Of a DNA stretch of 64,000 bases, positions 34,257 through 45,345 are shown piece after piece. Positions within the stretch are counted from its first letter, which is position 1. The number at the start of each line of letters is the position of its first letter. The stretch is taken from contig OX393579.1 in NCBI GenBank assembly GCA_947652605.1, positions 47,064,970 through 47,128,969 of the forward strand. Direction: 5' to 3'. Position numbers and translations under genes: made by a program. The stretch comes from Elmis aenea (taxonomy: Eukaryota; Arthropoda; Insecta; Coleoptera; Elmidae). A model generated the notes under the pieces. The model had not been told where the DNA came from. It made no database searches and saw only the letters and a program-made list of their open reading frames with translations.

Positions 34257-35468
34257 CAGGGTGGACCAAATTCGAATGTTTTACGGGGTATCTCGGTTAC
34301 CGTAATAGATAGCGAAAATCTGATTTCGGTCTCTTGGGCTATTTTTCTGAGAAAAAAACGCCTATGCAATCAGATTTTTTCTATCGGATTCCAATTTGAC
34401 ACTACAGACGAAAAATGAAATTTCATCATTTTTGAAAATTTGCTGTAACTTCTTTATTTATTAAATTGGAACAAAATGTTATAAACGTTTTTTATACAGA
34501 TTTTTATGCTTAATTTAAAAACAAAAGTAATTTTTTTATAGCTACCTTGACTTTCAGGATATGGAGTAAACATACATTTTTTTAAATGGAAACTCTAGTT
34601 GGCCATGACTTTATGCTAAAGAGTATTTTTTCAGCTTTTCAAAAATATATAGTTTTATATGTTTTTTGCATAAAATAACTAAGATATAGCCAATTTTGTA
34701 AAAATTCGATCATCAAAGTTAGCCATGATTTCGTAAACAAGTGATGTTTGCAATTATTAAACAACTAAACGTCATTGCCAAGTAAATTCTGAAACAGCCG
34801 CTACATTTTTATCACTTACAAAGTAATATTTTAACATATTAAACTTTTCAAAGAGTTCAAATTTAGCCATGTTCACAATACCACAATAAACAGTTATAAA
34901 ATACAAAATGATACACGGATTTGCTTAAATGTTAAAAAATTTACTTCGAAATGACGTTTAGTTGTTTAATAATTGCAAACATAACTTGTTTACGAAATCA
35001 TGGCTAACTTTGATGATCGAATTTTTACAAAATTGGCCATATCTTGAATATTTTTTGCAACAAATATATAAAAGTATATATTTTTGAAAACCTAAAAAAA
35101 TACTCTTTCACATAAAGTCATGGCCAACTAGGGTTTCCATTTGAAAAAATGTAAGTTTACTCTATATCTCGAAAGCCAAGGAGGTTAAAAAAAAACTACT
35201 TTTGTTTTTAAATTAAGCATAAAAATCTGTATAAAAAACCTTCATAATATTTTGTTCTAATTTAATAAATAAAAAAGTTACAGCAAATTTTCAAAAATGA
35301 TGAAATTTCATTTTTCGTCTGTAGTGCCAAAATGGAATCCGATAGAAAAAATCTGATTGCATAGGCGTTATTTTCTTAAAAAATAGCCCAAGAGACCGAA
35401 ATCAGATTTTCGCTATCTATTACGGTAACCGAGATACCCCGTAAAACATTCGAATTTGGTCCACCCTG
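34257..35468. mobile_element. 1.2-kb palindromic foldback element, copy 1
   Basis: The ends CAGGGTGGACCAAATTCGAA and its reverse complement are flanked by TA (34255-34256, 35469-35470). The arms are about 550 bp and very similar throughout (GGGGTATCTCGGTTACCGTA and CCAAGAGACCGAAATCAGA are present on both). Near the centre, on the minus strand at 34876, a frame starts MAKFELFEKFNMLKYYFVSD, the start of a DUF4817-type transposase. The element is thus a mariner-like derivative that kept only ends and the 5' edge of its gene. A decayed copy lies at 36966 and a half copy at 18880. Confidence 0.92.
34800..34876 (-). pseudogene. DUF4817-type transposase N-terminal remnant
   Basis: Reads MAKFELFEKFNMLKYYFVSD then KNVAAVSEFTWQ and a stop. 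The E-K-x-N-M-L plus K-N-x-A-A signature matches helix-turn-helix N-termini of insect mariner-like transposases. It lies in the loop of the palindrome. Confidence 0.6.
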
Positions 35469-35470
35469 TA

Positions 35471-36414
35471 CTCGTATCCATTCAGGACTCGCCTACGGCT
35501 CGTCCCAAAATTGCCTACTCGTCCAGCAATGTACCACTTCTTGTTACGTAAATAACTATTCTTTTAGCGAGTTTTTAATAATTCCGTTAAATAAGAGATA
35601 ATTTTTATTATATATTTTGCAAACAAATAAATAAAAATATAATTTAGGTTTTCTTTCAAACAAAAAAAAGGAGTTACTTCAAAATATTTATTAAAATATA
35701 CTCTAATTATTGTTACATCCATTTACAATTTTTACAAAAATATTTACACAATCCTATTTACTCACTTACATAGCTTTGGCACTTCTTATAAATTAAAACG
35801 AATTGCAGTCTTACATTTTCCGATCTAGGTCAGGCCTGTCGAAAAGTTTCTTAATCCAGGTGTCCAACGGTTCAATTAGAAAATCTGGTAAAGCAGTTTC
35901 CCAGATATCTCAGTTTTATTTATTTCGCTTTCGTCATATAAATCAACGGCGTTTTTCAGCAGAAAAAAATGAACATTTTTTTCCGCGTTTCTGTCAACGA
36001 ATTACAAGTTTGTGAAAAATGAAACGAGAAGAAGTCTTCGCGTGCGAGATTACGTGACAAATTGGATTTATACAATTCTTCGATTATGACGTAATAGAAT
36101 TTTGTTGAAACGGTATTGAAGGTTGAATATCATGGAACAATTTCATTAAGGAGTTTATTTATGTTTCAATTAATTGTGGTGTAGACTCGAAATTAGTTTC
36201 TGCAAAGTAAACTAATGTTTGTCTTATATGTATATTGCTGTTTCAATAGCCAATTTTGTTTATTCAAGCTTTTTTTATTTACTTATTCCTTTTTGTTGCT
36301 CAATGGAGCAAAATACCTTCAAAATAAAATACATCGCGGCTTAATTTGTTTGTATTCCTTGAGGTATATCGCCAATATAATTTTTTTTCTATTTTCTTTT
36401 CATTTCGGTTTGTA
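35471..36414. other. mostly unassigned; short minus frame with stop and polyA signal
   Basis: At 35909-35811 (minus) 32 sense codons read DIWETALPDFLIEPLDTWI and KKLFDRPDLDRKM then stop. An AATAAA signal follows about 120 bp later (35693-35688). This could be the last exon of a gene or element on the minus strand, but an upstream stop and a purine-rich, poor acceptor argue for caution. The plus frame at 35803-36015 is its shadow. Confidence 0.25.
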
Positions 36415-36965
36415 TACACCGGGAGATTCAATTTGACTGTCTATCCATACAACTTTGTTATTTTAAGAGGAAACCCCTATTTGTAAATCGGAAGAATGTG
36501 TCTGTAAAATTACGTTAAATTGTTTTTTCTTTGATTAGATATATCAGACCGGCGATAGTCAACTATTTTTTAAATTACATACATGTAGGTACATTTTTAA
36601 TTAATTGTGATAAAGAATTTAATTTTAAATCCGCTCATTTAACAAAATCATGCATTAACATAGCAAATTTTTGAGCAAAAAAGCTTTTTTAAAGCTACTT
36701 GACTCAGAAAAATTGCTAAGCATGTTAATTGTTTTAATTCGTGATCGGTTTAGAGTTAAATTTTCTATACATGCAAATATGGGCGTCCACAGGGGAGGGC
36801 AAACGGGGCACTTGCCCCTTCCTGGAACCGAGTACTCCATTAATGACCAAATGAAAGAGGGTCAAGTTAAAAGTTCGTTAATATTTTACTGCAATCCTTT
36901 GCAAGCTTTGCGTCCCCATGGATAGGTTTTTGCGGACGCCCATGCATGCAAATTAAAAAAGTGTA
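36415..36965. repeat. half copy of the 8377-9311 MITE, with a small insertion
   Basis: CCGGGAGATTCAATTTGACT at 36419 matches the terminal repeat of the 8377-9311 element, and AAGAATTTAATTTTAAATCCG matches its interior. The other end is absent. A 161-bp element with AT duplications (36781-36941) is inserted in it. Confidence 0.6.
36781..36941. mobile_element. 161-bp MITE with AT duplication
   Basis: The ends GGGCGTCCACAGGGGAGG and GCGGACGCCC are inverted over 8 bp or more, flanked by AT (36779-36780, 36942-36943). The GGGCGT ends and AT duplication recall the THAP-gene element at 60213-62250, so it may be a distant non-autonomous relative. Confidence 0.6.
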
Positions 36966-38142
36966 CAGGGTGGACCAAATTTGAAAGTTTTGCGGGGTAT
37001 CTCGGTTACCGTAATAGTAAGCAAAAATCTGATATCGGTCTGTCTCTTGGGCTATTTTTTTTTGAGAAAAGAACACCTGTGTACAGGACCTCCTAGAGGT
37101 AAGAGGGAACCCGGGGAAGTTAAAATTTTGGGACCCAGGGAAGTTAAAATTTGGGTGCCCTTGTGAATAAAAAAATCTGTTTTTTTATGATGATGTTAAA
37201 AAACATATTTTGCTGTTCATTTGCAGGGGGGATGCAGCCCCTCAAGACATTCTGCATAATTTAAAAACAAAATTAATTTTTGTACGACCTTGACTTTCGA
37301 GATATGAAGAAAATTTATATTTTTTAAATAAAAACCTCAGTTGGCCATGACTTTATAAGAATGTGCATTTTTTTAGCTCTTCAAAATTACATAGTTGTAT
37401 ATATTTGTTGCTAAAAATAACCGACATATGGTTAATTTTGTAAAAATTCTTCATCACAGTTTGCCATGATTTGGTAAACAAGTGATGTTTGCAATTATTA
37501 AACAACTGAACTTTATTTCCAAGCAATTTCTGCAGCAACCGCTACGTTTTTATCACTTAAACTTCTAACACATGAAACTTTTCAAAGTGTTCAAATTTAG
37601 CCATGTTCCCAATACAACAATAAACACTTTTAAAATACAAAAGAATACACGGATTTGCTAAAAAGTTGAAAAATTTACGTGGATATGATGTTTAGTTGTT
37701 TATTAATTACAAACATCACTTGATTACGAAATTATGGCAAACTTTGATAAGGAAATGTTTACAAAATTAGCCATATCTCGCTTATTTTTTGCAACAAATA
37801 TATCAAACTATATTTTTTGAAATGTTAAAACAAAGCTCTTTCATATAAAATCATGGCCAACTAGGGTTTCTGTTTAAGAAATATAAGTTTACTTCACATT
37901 TCGAAAGTCAAGGTCACTAAAAAAATTTGTTTTTAAATTCAGCATAAAAATCTGTTTAAAAAAAGCTTCATAATTTTTGTTTGTATTTTAATAAATGAAG
38001 AGGTTAAAAACTCCATTATCAAAAATGATGAAATATCATTTTTCGTCTGTAGTGCTAAAATGGAAAGCGACATAAAAAATCTGATTACATAAACGTTTTT
38101 TTTCTCGAAAATAGCCCAAGAGACCGATATCAGATTTTGGCG
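36966..38142. mobile_element. palindromic foldback element, copy 2 (decayed)
   Basis: Starts CAGGGTGGACCAAATTTGAA after TA and follows the plan of 34257-35468, with the same central MAKFEHFEKFHVLEV start on the minus strand at about 37603. A foreign stretch (about 37084-37260, with repeated GGGAAGTTAAAATTT) is inserted in the left arm. The right arm ends early at about 38142, where the terminal part is missing. Confidence 0.8.
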
Positions 38143-39216
38143 TAAATTGAGTCCAAAATTATACTGTTTGCAATGAAAACGGTAAAACCTGAAAATGTGG
38201 TTTATTATTTCTAATAATTATAAATGAATAAACACAAAAACGTCACATTACTGCAATCTTTGCAGCGTGGGTGCAAATGTATAAAAAATAAAAAAATTGG
38301 GATGTGCTCAAAAATTTTCGAAACCTCTAAAAATTGTTTACTAAATATAATACTACTACTAAAATTTGGTTTTAATAAAATGTAACGGTAAACCTATAAT
38401 CGTGGAAAAAAACTCCATTTTTAATTAAATTTGATTTCAAAAATGCCACATAAAAATGTTTTTTAAACGATTTTGTCTCTAGCGACGCTAGAATGAATGT
38501 GCCTCAGGAATAAAGTGATTTTATTTACAAATGTTTAAGCAAGTTTGCAATTATAATGAATTTGTTCACAGATTGCAGTTGAATTACAAAAATTAATTAA
38601 TTAATTCAAAACTATTAGGGAAAAATATTAAATGTTAATGGTCGTTCGATTATATAAGTATGTTATAAAACTGTTATTTTAACTACAAAATTATTATGTA
38701 TATTTTTCTAACAGATCAAGTTAAAAATTGAGGACTCTAAAACTGTAAGGTCCGGGGCATTTGCCCCTCCTGCCCCCCCAATGATAAGGCCTGGTTGTAT
38801 ATGTGCTGAAGTATTAAATGAAAAAAATATTTATCTTATTCTGATTATTCAAGAGTTTTACAGCTATACATTGCTTCTTCAGTTCTAGTTTTTTGTTTTA
38901 TGACACAAAGCGGTTTGTACAACTTTAGAAAATGATATAAATAAAACAAATAGTTACGGTCTTTGAAAATACTAAAAAAAAAATGATTAAGATTTTTCAA
39001 TATTGTCCCGTTTTTACATAAATGACTTTCATGGAGTTTTCACCTAAAATGTAATACTTTTTTATTAAATCAAATAATTCTCTCCGATGTATTGAATTTT
39101 TAGTTTTTTTTTAGTATTAAGCGTTTTGTGAACCGTTAATTTAACTGCCGTTGGTACATATATTTTAAGTTCTTTGCAACACCCCTGACCTAGATAATTA
39201 TAAATATTATTTTTAC
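38143..39216. other. 3' flank of the zinc-finger gene, no other gene seen
   Basis: A+T-rich. At 38750-38785 a G+C-rich phrase (GGTCCGGGGCATTTGCCCC) resembles a transposon end. No polyadenylation signal was assigned with confidence. Confidence 0.35.
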
Positions 39217-40457
39217 CTAATAACCAAACATCGATACGTATGGGTAAATTGCTGAAGACGCACTCCACGCTTCGAACGGTAACATGACAGGCACAGCGTA
39301 GAGCCCTCTTGGCTGGAAATGAGTCCGAGAATGTTTTTTAAGGTGATCCTTTCGTCCGAACCGCTTTCCACAATGCGTGCAAGCGAAAGGACGAAGTCCA
39401 CTATGTATCCTTTTATGTCGCGTCAATTCTTCATTCCTTGTGAACGTTTTCCCGCAGTTCTTTTCCTCGCATCTGAATGGACGTTCTCCTGTAAAAAAAA
39501 ACATCGTTTTTATCTAACCAAGTCAGGCACAGACGCGAGACATTTGAACGTACGAAAAGCGACTTCGTTTTGTTATCGCGTTATTGTCTTGTTTTATTTA
39601 TTGTTTCTGGGGTACGTACCTGTGTGGATGCGTATGTGCCCTTTGAGCTGACCGTTGTTGGAAAATCCGACGTCGCAATGCGGACAGCGATATTTTTTCG
39701 GTCGTTGCTTCCGCGCGCTCAGAACTTTCGCCTGGTGTTCTTGACTGAGAACTCTCGCGTACTCTTCCAGAGTATAACCCTGGTTCATACATTCTAAAAA
39801 TAAAGGATCCGTGCTTGTTAAACCTAACGAGTGCGCTAAATTGGCTTGAAACAAATCGGGGTAGCCCGGATATCCTTCTAGTGTTGTACCGTAATCGGCG
39901 AAAGGCGGCAAAATATCAGGTTCGGAGGATGATTTAGGCGAAGTTAACCCTTCCGATAAATACGGTTTATGAAGTTTCGTTTCTTGATTCGATTTTCGGG
40001 CACGTTTTGGTGTTGCGTTCGTTACTTCCGGATGACTAGATTGTTTATGTGCGGGATTGAACTTCGGGTTGGCTATTGACTGTTTATATTCGACATCCTC
40101 TTCTGTATATAAATGGTGATTTATCAGTTTGTTTTTCTGTAAAATTTCGGAACCGTTCTGTTTTCTGCCGGTATTAAAGTTTTGTTCCTTATTCCCGGAT
40201 TTCATTGTCGTTTCGTTTATTTGTTTTACGCAATTGTTTTCGCGCTCATTTGTTTCATTATCCTCGTGATCTGTCGTTGTCGATATTGTCGAATCCTGCG
40301 CGCAGTCGTCCGTATTTCTCGTCTTTTTACTGATTTTAAAATCCTCGCAACATATTTCACCGTCGTTATTTATGCTGTCCCATGGTCTAAATATTTTATT
40401 GCTTTTAATATCACCTTGGTGGTGCACAGAAACTGTAGGATAGTTATGGAAGTACAT
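39217..40457 (-). CDS. C2H2 zinc-finger transcription factor (two coding exons)
   Basis: Predicted DNA-binding transcription factor of the nucleus, 369 residues. Exon 1 runs 40457-39620, the intron 39619-39489 (131 bp; donor G|GTACGTACC, acceptor TTTTACAG|GAGAACG), exon 2 39488-39217. The join splits the Gly codon of the HTG-ERPF linker between fingers 1 and 2 and restores the frame. An in-frame stop two codons before the first ATG supports that start, though a non-coding upstream exon is possible. Residues 1-250 are polar and low-complexity with no domain seen; a conserved-looking block TLEEYARVLSQEHQAK precedes the fingers. Finger 1: C258, C261, H274, H278. Finger 2: C286, C291, H304, H308, with a four-residue cysteine spacing. 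Finger 3: C316, C319, H332, H336. The spacing and FTRNEELTRHKRIH resemble EGR/KLF-type triple fingers. The C-terminal 33 residues are hydrophobic and aromatic. It is the only clear host gene here. Exact orthologue not identified. Confidence 0.9.
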
Positions 40458-41095
40458 TTGTGTTCAAGGCACTCGCGATGCGGATTACAAACCTAATCTT
40501 GAGTGTGTAAATAACTAAACTTTTAATCCCTTAAGGACACTTGTGATGACAAAAGGCAAACTAAACAAATTTAAAGTATACAAGGATATATAAGCTTAGC
40601 CAAAGGGGGTTGTCCCTTTCAAGAGGGGGTAGCTACTGTTACAATAAGTTAACCCTCTTTGTATTTATTGAATGAAATGATATTTTGTAGGACTTTGGAC
40701 CTTATGTGTTTCTATTGTTGTGAGATGACTTTAAGTAACCGTATTAAGGGTGGATTTGGGACGTGTTACAATTTTTGCACGGTTGTCTTTTTAATGGCAT
40801 TACGTTGTGGTCAGATTTAGACGTAGCTTTTGATGAGGATTAAATTTATATACCAGATGTATTGTGGAGTGTCACGCAGGTAAATTTTACGGAATACCCT
40901 ATTAATGTATGTATTAAATACTCATACGGTCCTGCGATATAAGTTGCCAAATAAAATGTGAACGTTAAATAAATTTTAAGAAAAAAAAATGTTATTTTAC
41001 GCCCTAAAAATTCTAAATATGCAACAGCTATATGAATTTAATGCTTTGTTACTTAAAATAATTAAACACGCCTATGCTAGATTTTGGGTATTTAA
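40458..41095. other. upstream flank of the zinc-finger gene
   Basis: Should contain the 5' untranslated region and promoter of the minus-strand zinc-finger gene. No core promoter motif could be assigned with confidence. Confidence 0.35.
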
Positions 41096-41294
41096 AGCGT
41101 CGATTACATTGAGCGAGTTTACTAGCTACTCGCTTGCAAATTTTCTCGCTGCTACTAAACTCGCCCAATGTAATTACACTGTCAAGCTAACTCGCCGCTC
41201 GCTTTACTGTAGCGAGTAAAGTTGGAGACCGGGCTACTTTACTCGCTACTCGCTTGCTATTTTACTCGCTGGCTAGTAAAATCGCTCTGTGTAA

Positions 41295-41947
41295 GGCCGA
41301 GTTTACATTGGTATAGTAAATAGGTTAGTTACTAGTACCAGTAACTAGCAAGACAGTTACTAATCCAATGTAAACCGAATGGGCGATTTACTGGTACTAG
41401 TACTAGTAGCTAGTTGAGAACAGGCTAGTAAATAGCTACCAGAGCTATTTACTAGCCTACTAGCCTTCCCCCACTTTGCATATTTTTATCATTACTAACC
41501 CAAAAACTTTGACAGACAGTAAATTGTCAGAGACACCGGTTACAAGCGTTTTCTGAAGTGATAAAATCACGCACATTTTTTGCTTTAAAGTGATTTTGGT
41601 TTTAAAATGATGCTCCTCTTGTGTTTCTTCTAGCAATCCACTTCCTAACCCACAATCTTTTAACAGGAAAATGTTCCGACTCAATGACCTCATTGATTTC
41701 TTCAATTAAAAATCCCGAAAGACGAATCATAATGTTTTTTAGCCGTTTTTTAATCAATGATTTTTTAGTAGCACGGATAGCGCGACTACGAAAAGGCATC
41801 ATGGTGGACAGAACTGGTACTGGTATATGCATTTTTATATTTTTATATGTAAACACTTACTAACCCAGCGTGTGAAAAAGTTTACTAGCCTAGCAAGAAC
41901 TGGTACCATTAACTAGTACTAGTAACTATACCAATGTAAACTTGGCT
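41295..41947. mobile_element. second Harbinger-type element nested in the first
   Basis: Left GGCCGAGTTTACATTGGTAT and right, reversed AGCCAAGTTTACATTGGTAT, are flanked by TAA (41292-41294, 41948-41950). Subterminal ACTAGTAC/GTACTAGT motifs replace the CTCGCT motifs of the host element, marking a different family. It carries a fragment of its own transposase on the minus strand. Confidence 0.9.
41600..41856 (-). pseudogene. HARBI1-like transposase N-terminal fragment
   Basis: The frame ends in KRLWVRKWIARRNTRGAS, matching the W-x-x-x-W-I-x-R-R-x-x-x-G-A-S block at the start of Harbinger transposases (compare WVKDWIARREKHGAS at 42630). No nuclease domain follows. The frame past this block is disrupted. 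Confidence 0.75.
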
Positions 41948-42526
41948 TAATGTATCTGACTAGTGAAATCGCTGTGTGTTTAGTAGTCGCTGCAGTGCCG
42001 GTCGTATGCAGACCCACTTTTCGCCGCCCCGTTATTCCGTCAAAATTAAATTTTGGGGAAAAAAAAAATTCGCACTTTTATTTTATTTTAATAATTATTT
42101 ATATACAGCGTCATTTAAAACTTCTGTAACAAATTGAAAAGATTTTCATTATCGATTTCTAAGAAAATTTTACTCTTGATAACAGTTGGTGCATGGCCTT
42201 AAACTAAATTTAAGATGAAAAACGTTAATTAAAAATTGATATTACTCTAGATTTTACTTCATTTTCGATTCAAGATTTCTGGCTATAATAGACGCGAATT
42301 GTCTATTAGTTTTGAAAAATAATTACTTTCTGATAAAAAATGTTAAATAGAAATAAGTGCAAGTATAATAAGTCTTTCCTGGGACATCGTAGACCAGATT
42401 TTTTAAGTTTTAAGAAACTTCTCTCGACACCATTATCGTTTTTCAAACTGAGATTTTAGCCGCCCACGTGCGTGGCACGCGTTCGCTCTACGCCAGGACG
42501 AGCACTGTTCACGCCAAACACAAAAA

Positions 42527-42880
42527 ATGTCGAGAGAAATAGTTTGTGCGGGAATTAATGTTGTTGCCCTTTTATTACGTCAGTAGGTAATTGTAAAAAA
42601 GAAAAAAGGAAATCTAGAAAAGTGTGGGTAAAAGACTGGATAGCAAGAAGAGAAAAACATGGTGCATCCAATACTTTATTGAAAGAATTGAAGGACCAAG
42701 ACTGTACAGCCTACCGGAATATATTGAGAATGGACGGGGGCCAGTTTGATGTTTTACTGGAGATGGTTGATGGACTGATCAAGAAACAAGACACCAAAAT
42801 GAGAATGGCGATCCCGACTGCCACAAATTTAGAAATAACACTACGCTATTTAGCTACTGGTGATTCATTCAAGTCACTAG
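42527..42880 (+). pseudogene. PIF/Harbinger (HARBI1-like) transposase, 5' part
   Basis: ATG at 42527 opens MSREIVCAGINVVALLLRQ, then a stop. From 42610 a second frame reads VWVKDWIARREKHGASNTLL, ELKDQDCTAYRNILRM and TLRYLATGDSFKSLEY. These are the helix-turn-helix region of Harbinger transposases, up to just before the DDE nuclease. The frame then runs into antisense MADF sequence, so the catalytic domain is deleted. Its product would have cut and joined the element ends at TWA targets. Confidence 0.88.
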
Positions 42881-42884
42881 AATA

Positions 42885-43171
42885 TGTATCATTTGCTCCG
42901 CAACCACTTCTTTTACTACTTTCGATTTTACAAAGTTTTTGTCTGTAAACGTCTTTTATCGTTTTAATTGTTGCCTTGAGCTGTTTTTCGTCTTCCCTTT
43001 AGCGTTTGGAGGTGTTCAAACATATTTTTAAAAATTTCTCTCTTACGTTTTATACGTATTAAAGTAGTCTTTATGTTTAACGTTCCATAACACAGGATAA
43101 TTTTCGTACACTTTAAAAAATTCTATTATTTCGTGGTTATTCCACTTTATTTTGGATAACAATATACACAA
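42885..43171 (-). pseudogene. MADF/Myb-SANT-like protein of the Harbinger element
   Basis: The minus frame opens IKWNNHEIIEFFKVYENYPV and LWNVKHKDYFNTYKT, the W-x(n)-L/F-I-x-x-Y-x-x-x-P-x-L-W pattern of MADF domains. After frameshifts it continues NMFEHLQ, EDEKQLKATIKTIKDVYRQK and IESSKRSGCGAND. Harbinger elements usually encode such a Myb-like partner that helps transposase enter the nucleus and bind ends. The 3' end is lost in the deletion that joined it to the transposase fragment. Confidence 0.75.
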
Positions 43172-43639
43172 AACAACGACTGACAGTGAAAGTACAAAAT
43201 CAGCCGTCAGCGAGTAAGCGAGTTTACTAGCTTAGTGTAATCGACACTCGCTGGGCTAGCTGCTACACGCTCACTCGCGGGCGAGTATCTCGCAAGCGAG
43301 TGAGCGTGTAAACTCGCTCAATGTAATCGACGCTTAAGATTAACAGATGACATTTTTATTGGTTGCCCTTAGATTTTACAGAAAATGTAATATACTTAAG
43401 TATTTTTCAGGATCACTTTTCTTACAATTTAAAAAAACTTTAATTATTATTTAAACACAAAAAGAATTATGCGTAGGAAAATATTATCATCCACAAAGCG
43501 CAGATCTCAAATTTGTATTGCCCATGGAGACTGGGCTACAATTTGAAAGCATGTTATAATTAATTTAGATTCAATAGTAAAAAACTGAAAAATCATCAAA
43601 TTTGATGAAATATATAAAATATCAAATAATTGTAGTTTT

Positions 43640-44164
43640 TTGTGTCTTATTACGTTCAGCTAGTTTATTCATGTGATGTTTTGTTGTTTTTTTTACGGCC
43701 ACTTTGATTAAACTTAATAAATACAATAATATTGAAATAACTTACTTACTTTGAAAGATAAACCCAACAACCAATACATCATTGAATCAAGAAAAAATTC
43801 TCTTTTTAATGGTTTCAGAGCCACATACAACTTGTATTTAAAGTAACAAAGTTGATGTTAAAATAACAAAAAGAAATGAAGGTAAAATTAATTAACAAAT
43901 TTCAAATCTATGCAAAAGATGGTCCTGATAATGTCGAATAATATTTGAGTTTGATATCAAATAAGCAAGTTATAGGCAAAAATCGAAAACGTCATTTTTT
44001 GTTTTTTATGAATAGCGCAAAAGCTGTGAATTTTTTTTTACAAGTTTTATTTTTCATAAAATAGTTGCCCTTAAATCACTGATCACTTTGACTCATTTAA
44101 CCAACTTTGTATCTCCTACCGTTTACGAGATCCCCATGCTGTTCACGATAACTGGGACAGCCTG
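43640..44164. mobile_element. relative of the 22677-23385 foldback, reversed and decayed
   Basis: Ends at 44164 in AACTGGGACAGCCTG, preceded by ACGAGATCCCCATGCTG, the reverse of the 22677 left end. TCTCTTTTTAATGG and the AACATCA/TTTGTTATT tracts match its interior. The left end is not clear. Confidence 0.55.
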
Positions 44165-44189
44165 TATTTCGAAGATTGATTAATTATTG

Positions 44190-44260
44190 ATTCGAAAAGT
44201 ACTTTAACACCGAAGGGTACAAGATGATCAGATCAAAATGAAGAAGAGTTTTATGTTAAT
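44190..44260 (+). repeat. LINE 3' tail
   Basis: CACCGAAGGGTACAAGATGA and following AAGAAG match the 3' tail after the LINE C-terminus at 6080-6135. No coding part is left. Confidence 0.45.
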
Positions 44261-45345
44261 ACACATTTGAAAAAAAAACTGTTTCGTCAAGCACGTAGTA
44301 CTTAATTGCAAGGCAATAATTTTATAAAATTTCAAAAGAATAATCGTAATTTTAGGACCATAAAATTGGACACCGTGATTGGACATTTCGGCGACAAACT
44401 CAATTAAAAAAAAAATGAGATGCAGTAATTTTAAAATAAATGCAAATATGCACTCGTTTAGAATTATTCTACATGTCAAAGATTTCAGTAACGTTTCTTT
44501 TATGTTCTGTTTGTTTTTATGTGTTTCTGCAAAGGAAATAGAGAAAACTACAGTTTTTTTAAAAATATTATATTATTATTATTATATCGAATCAGTTATA
44601 ATATACGTGTCTTTTTCTACAGATTTTTTAAATTACATGTTTGGTATTAATTAGTAAAATGAGTTATTTAAGTCTCGTTTGTAAAACATTATTTCAAAAT
44701 TTACTGGTTAACTTGTAGTAGGCAAAGAAACAAGAAAATTATTTCATAGCCTACTATTTTGAGAATTAAAAAATCCTTTGTAAATTGATTTATTCTTAAG
44801 TTAGTATTGTTAAACTATGTATTTTTGATTAGCAAAAATTCTATGTTGTAATCACTTTAAAGTGAACTATCACTGCCAATTAAAATAAAAAATTAGATGT
44901 AATATCTTGATATTCATAAGGTCTATTGAAAATGCGAATACTGTATTTTATTCGGAATAAAAAATATCCAAAAAATGTATTTGGATTTTTTTCGTACCGT
45001 TAAATAAAGCGATATTATGTAGTTTACATTTTTGAAATTTGAGTTTTGGCTTGATTCTTAAAATTGAAAAAGTTATACGTTTGTGTTTGGAGCACTGAGT
45101 TTGTTTCAAAAATGTAGCAGGAGAATACATTATTGGTGTTTTTCTACACTTAAGCGTTCGTCAGGCGCAAAGTATCTATGAAATACGTTGCAATGAATTT
45201 TTCAAGTATCTCATTAGCATTAGACGATTCGTATCAAAACTTGAGTTTCCAGCTAATCCCTCTGTATACCTTAACTGACATCAAAATAGTATCGACTGTT
45301 ATAGCTTGGGCGTCTCTTACTGTATGAATCAAAATATATAACATA
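44261..45345. other. no gene seen
   Basis: A+T-rich; frames such as 44379-44654 and 45130-44948 have no motif and look like chance. Confidence 0.45.

Larger units (their letters stand above)
41096..43334. mobile_element. PIF/Harbinger element with TAA duplication, internally collapsed
   Basis: The ends AGCGTCGATTACATTGAGCG and its reverse complement are flanked by TAA (41093-41095, 43335-43337), the 3-bp duplication typical of Harbinger. Subterminal CTCGCT/AGCGAG motifs recur many times at both ends. Inside are the first part of a HARBI1-like transposase on plus (42527-42880) and a MADF/Myb-like gene on minus (43171-42885), meeting tail to tail because the stretch between them is deleted. 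Another Harbinger relative (41295-41947) is inserted near the left end. Confidence 0.93.

Noticed and set aside
41993..42507. Possible hAT inside the Harbinger element (CAGTGCCGGTC start, GAGCACTG end)
   Set aside because: The ends match over only a few bases and the 8-bp flanks differ (AGTCGCTG versus TTCACGCC).
44379..44654. 91-residue plus-strand frame
   Set aside because: Hydrophobic and A+T-driven composition, no motif, no repeat or splice context.
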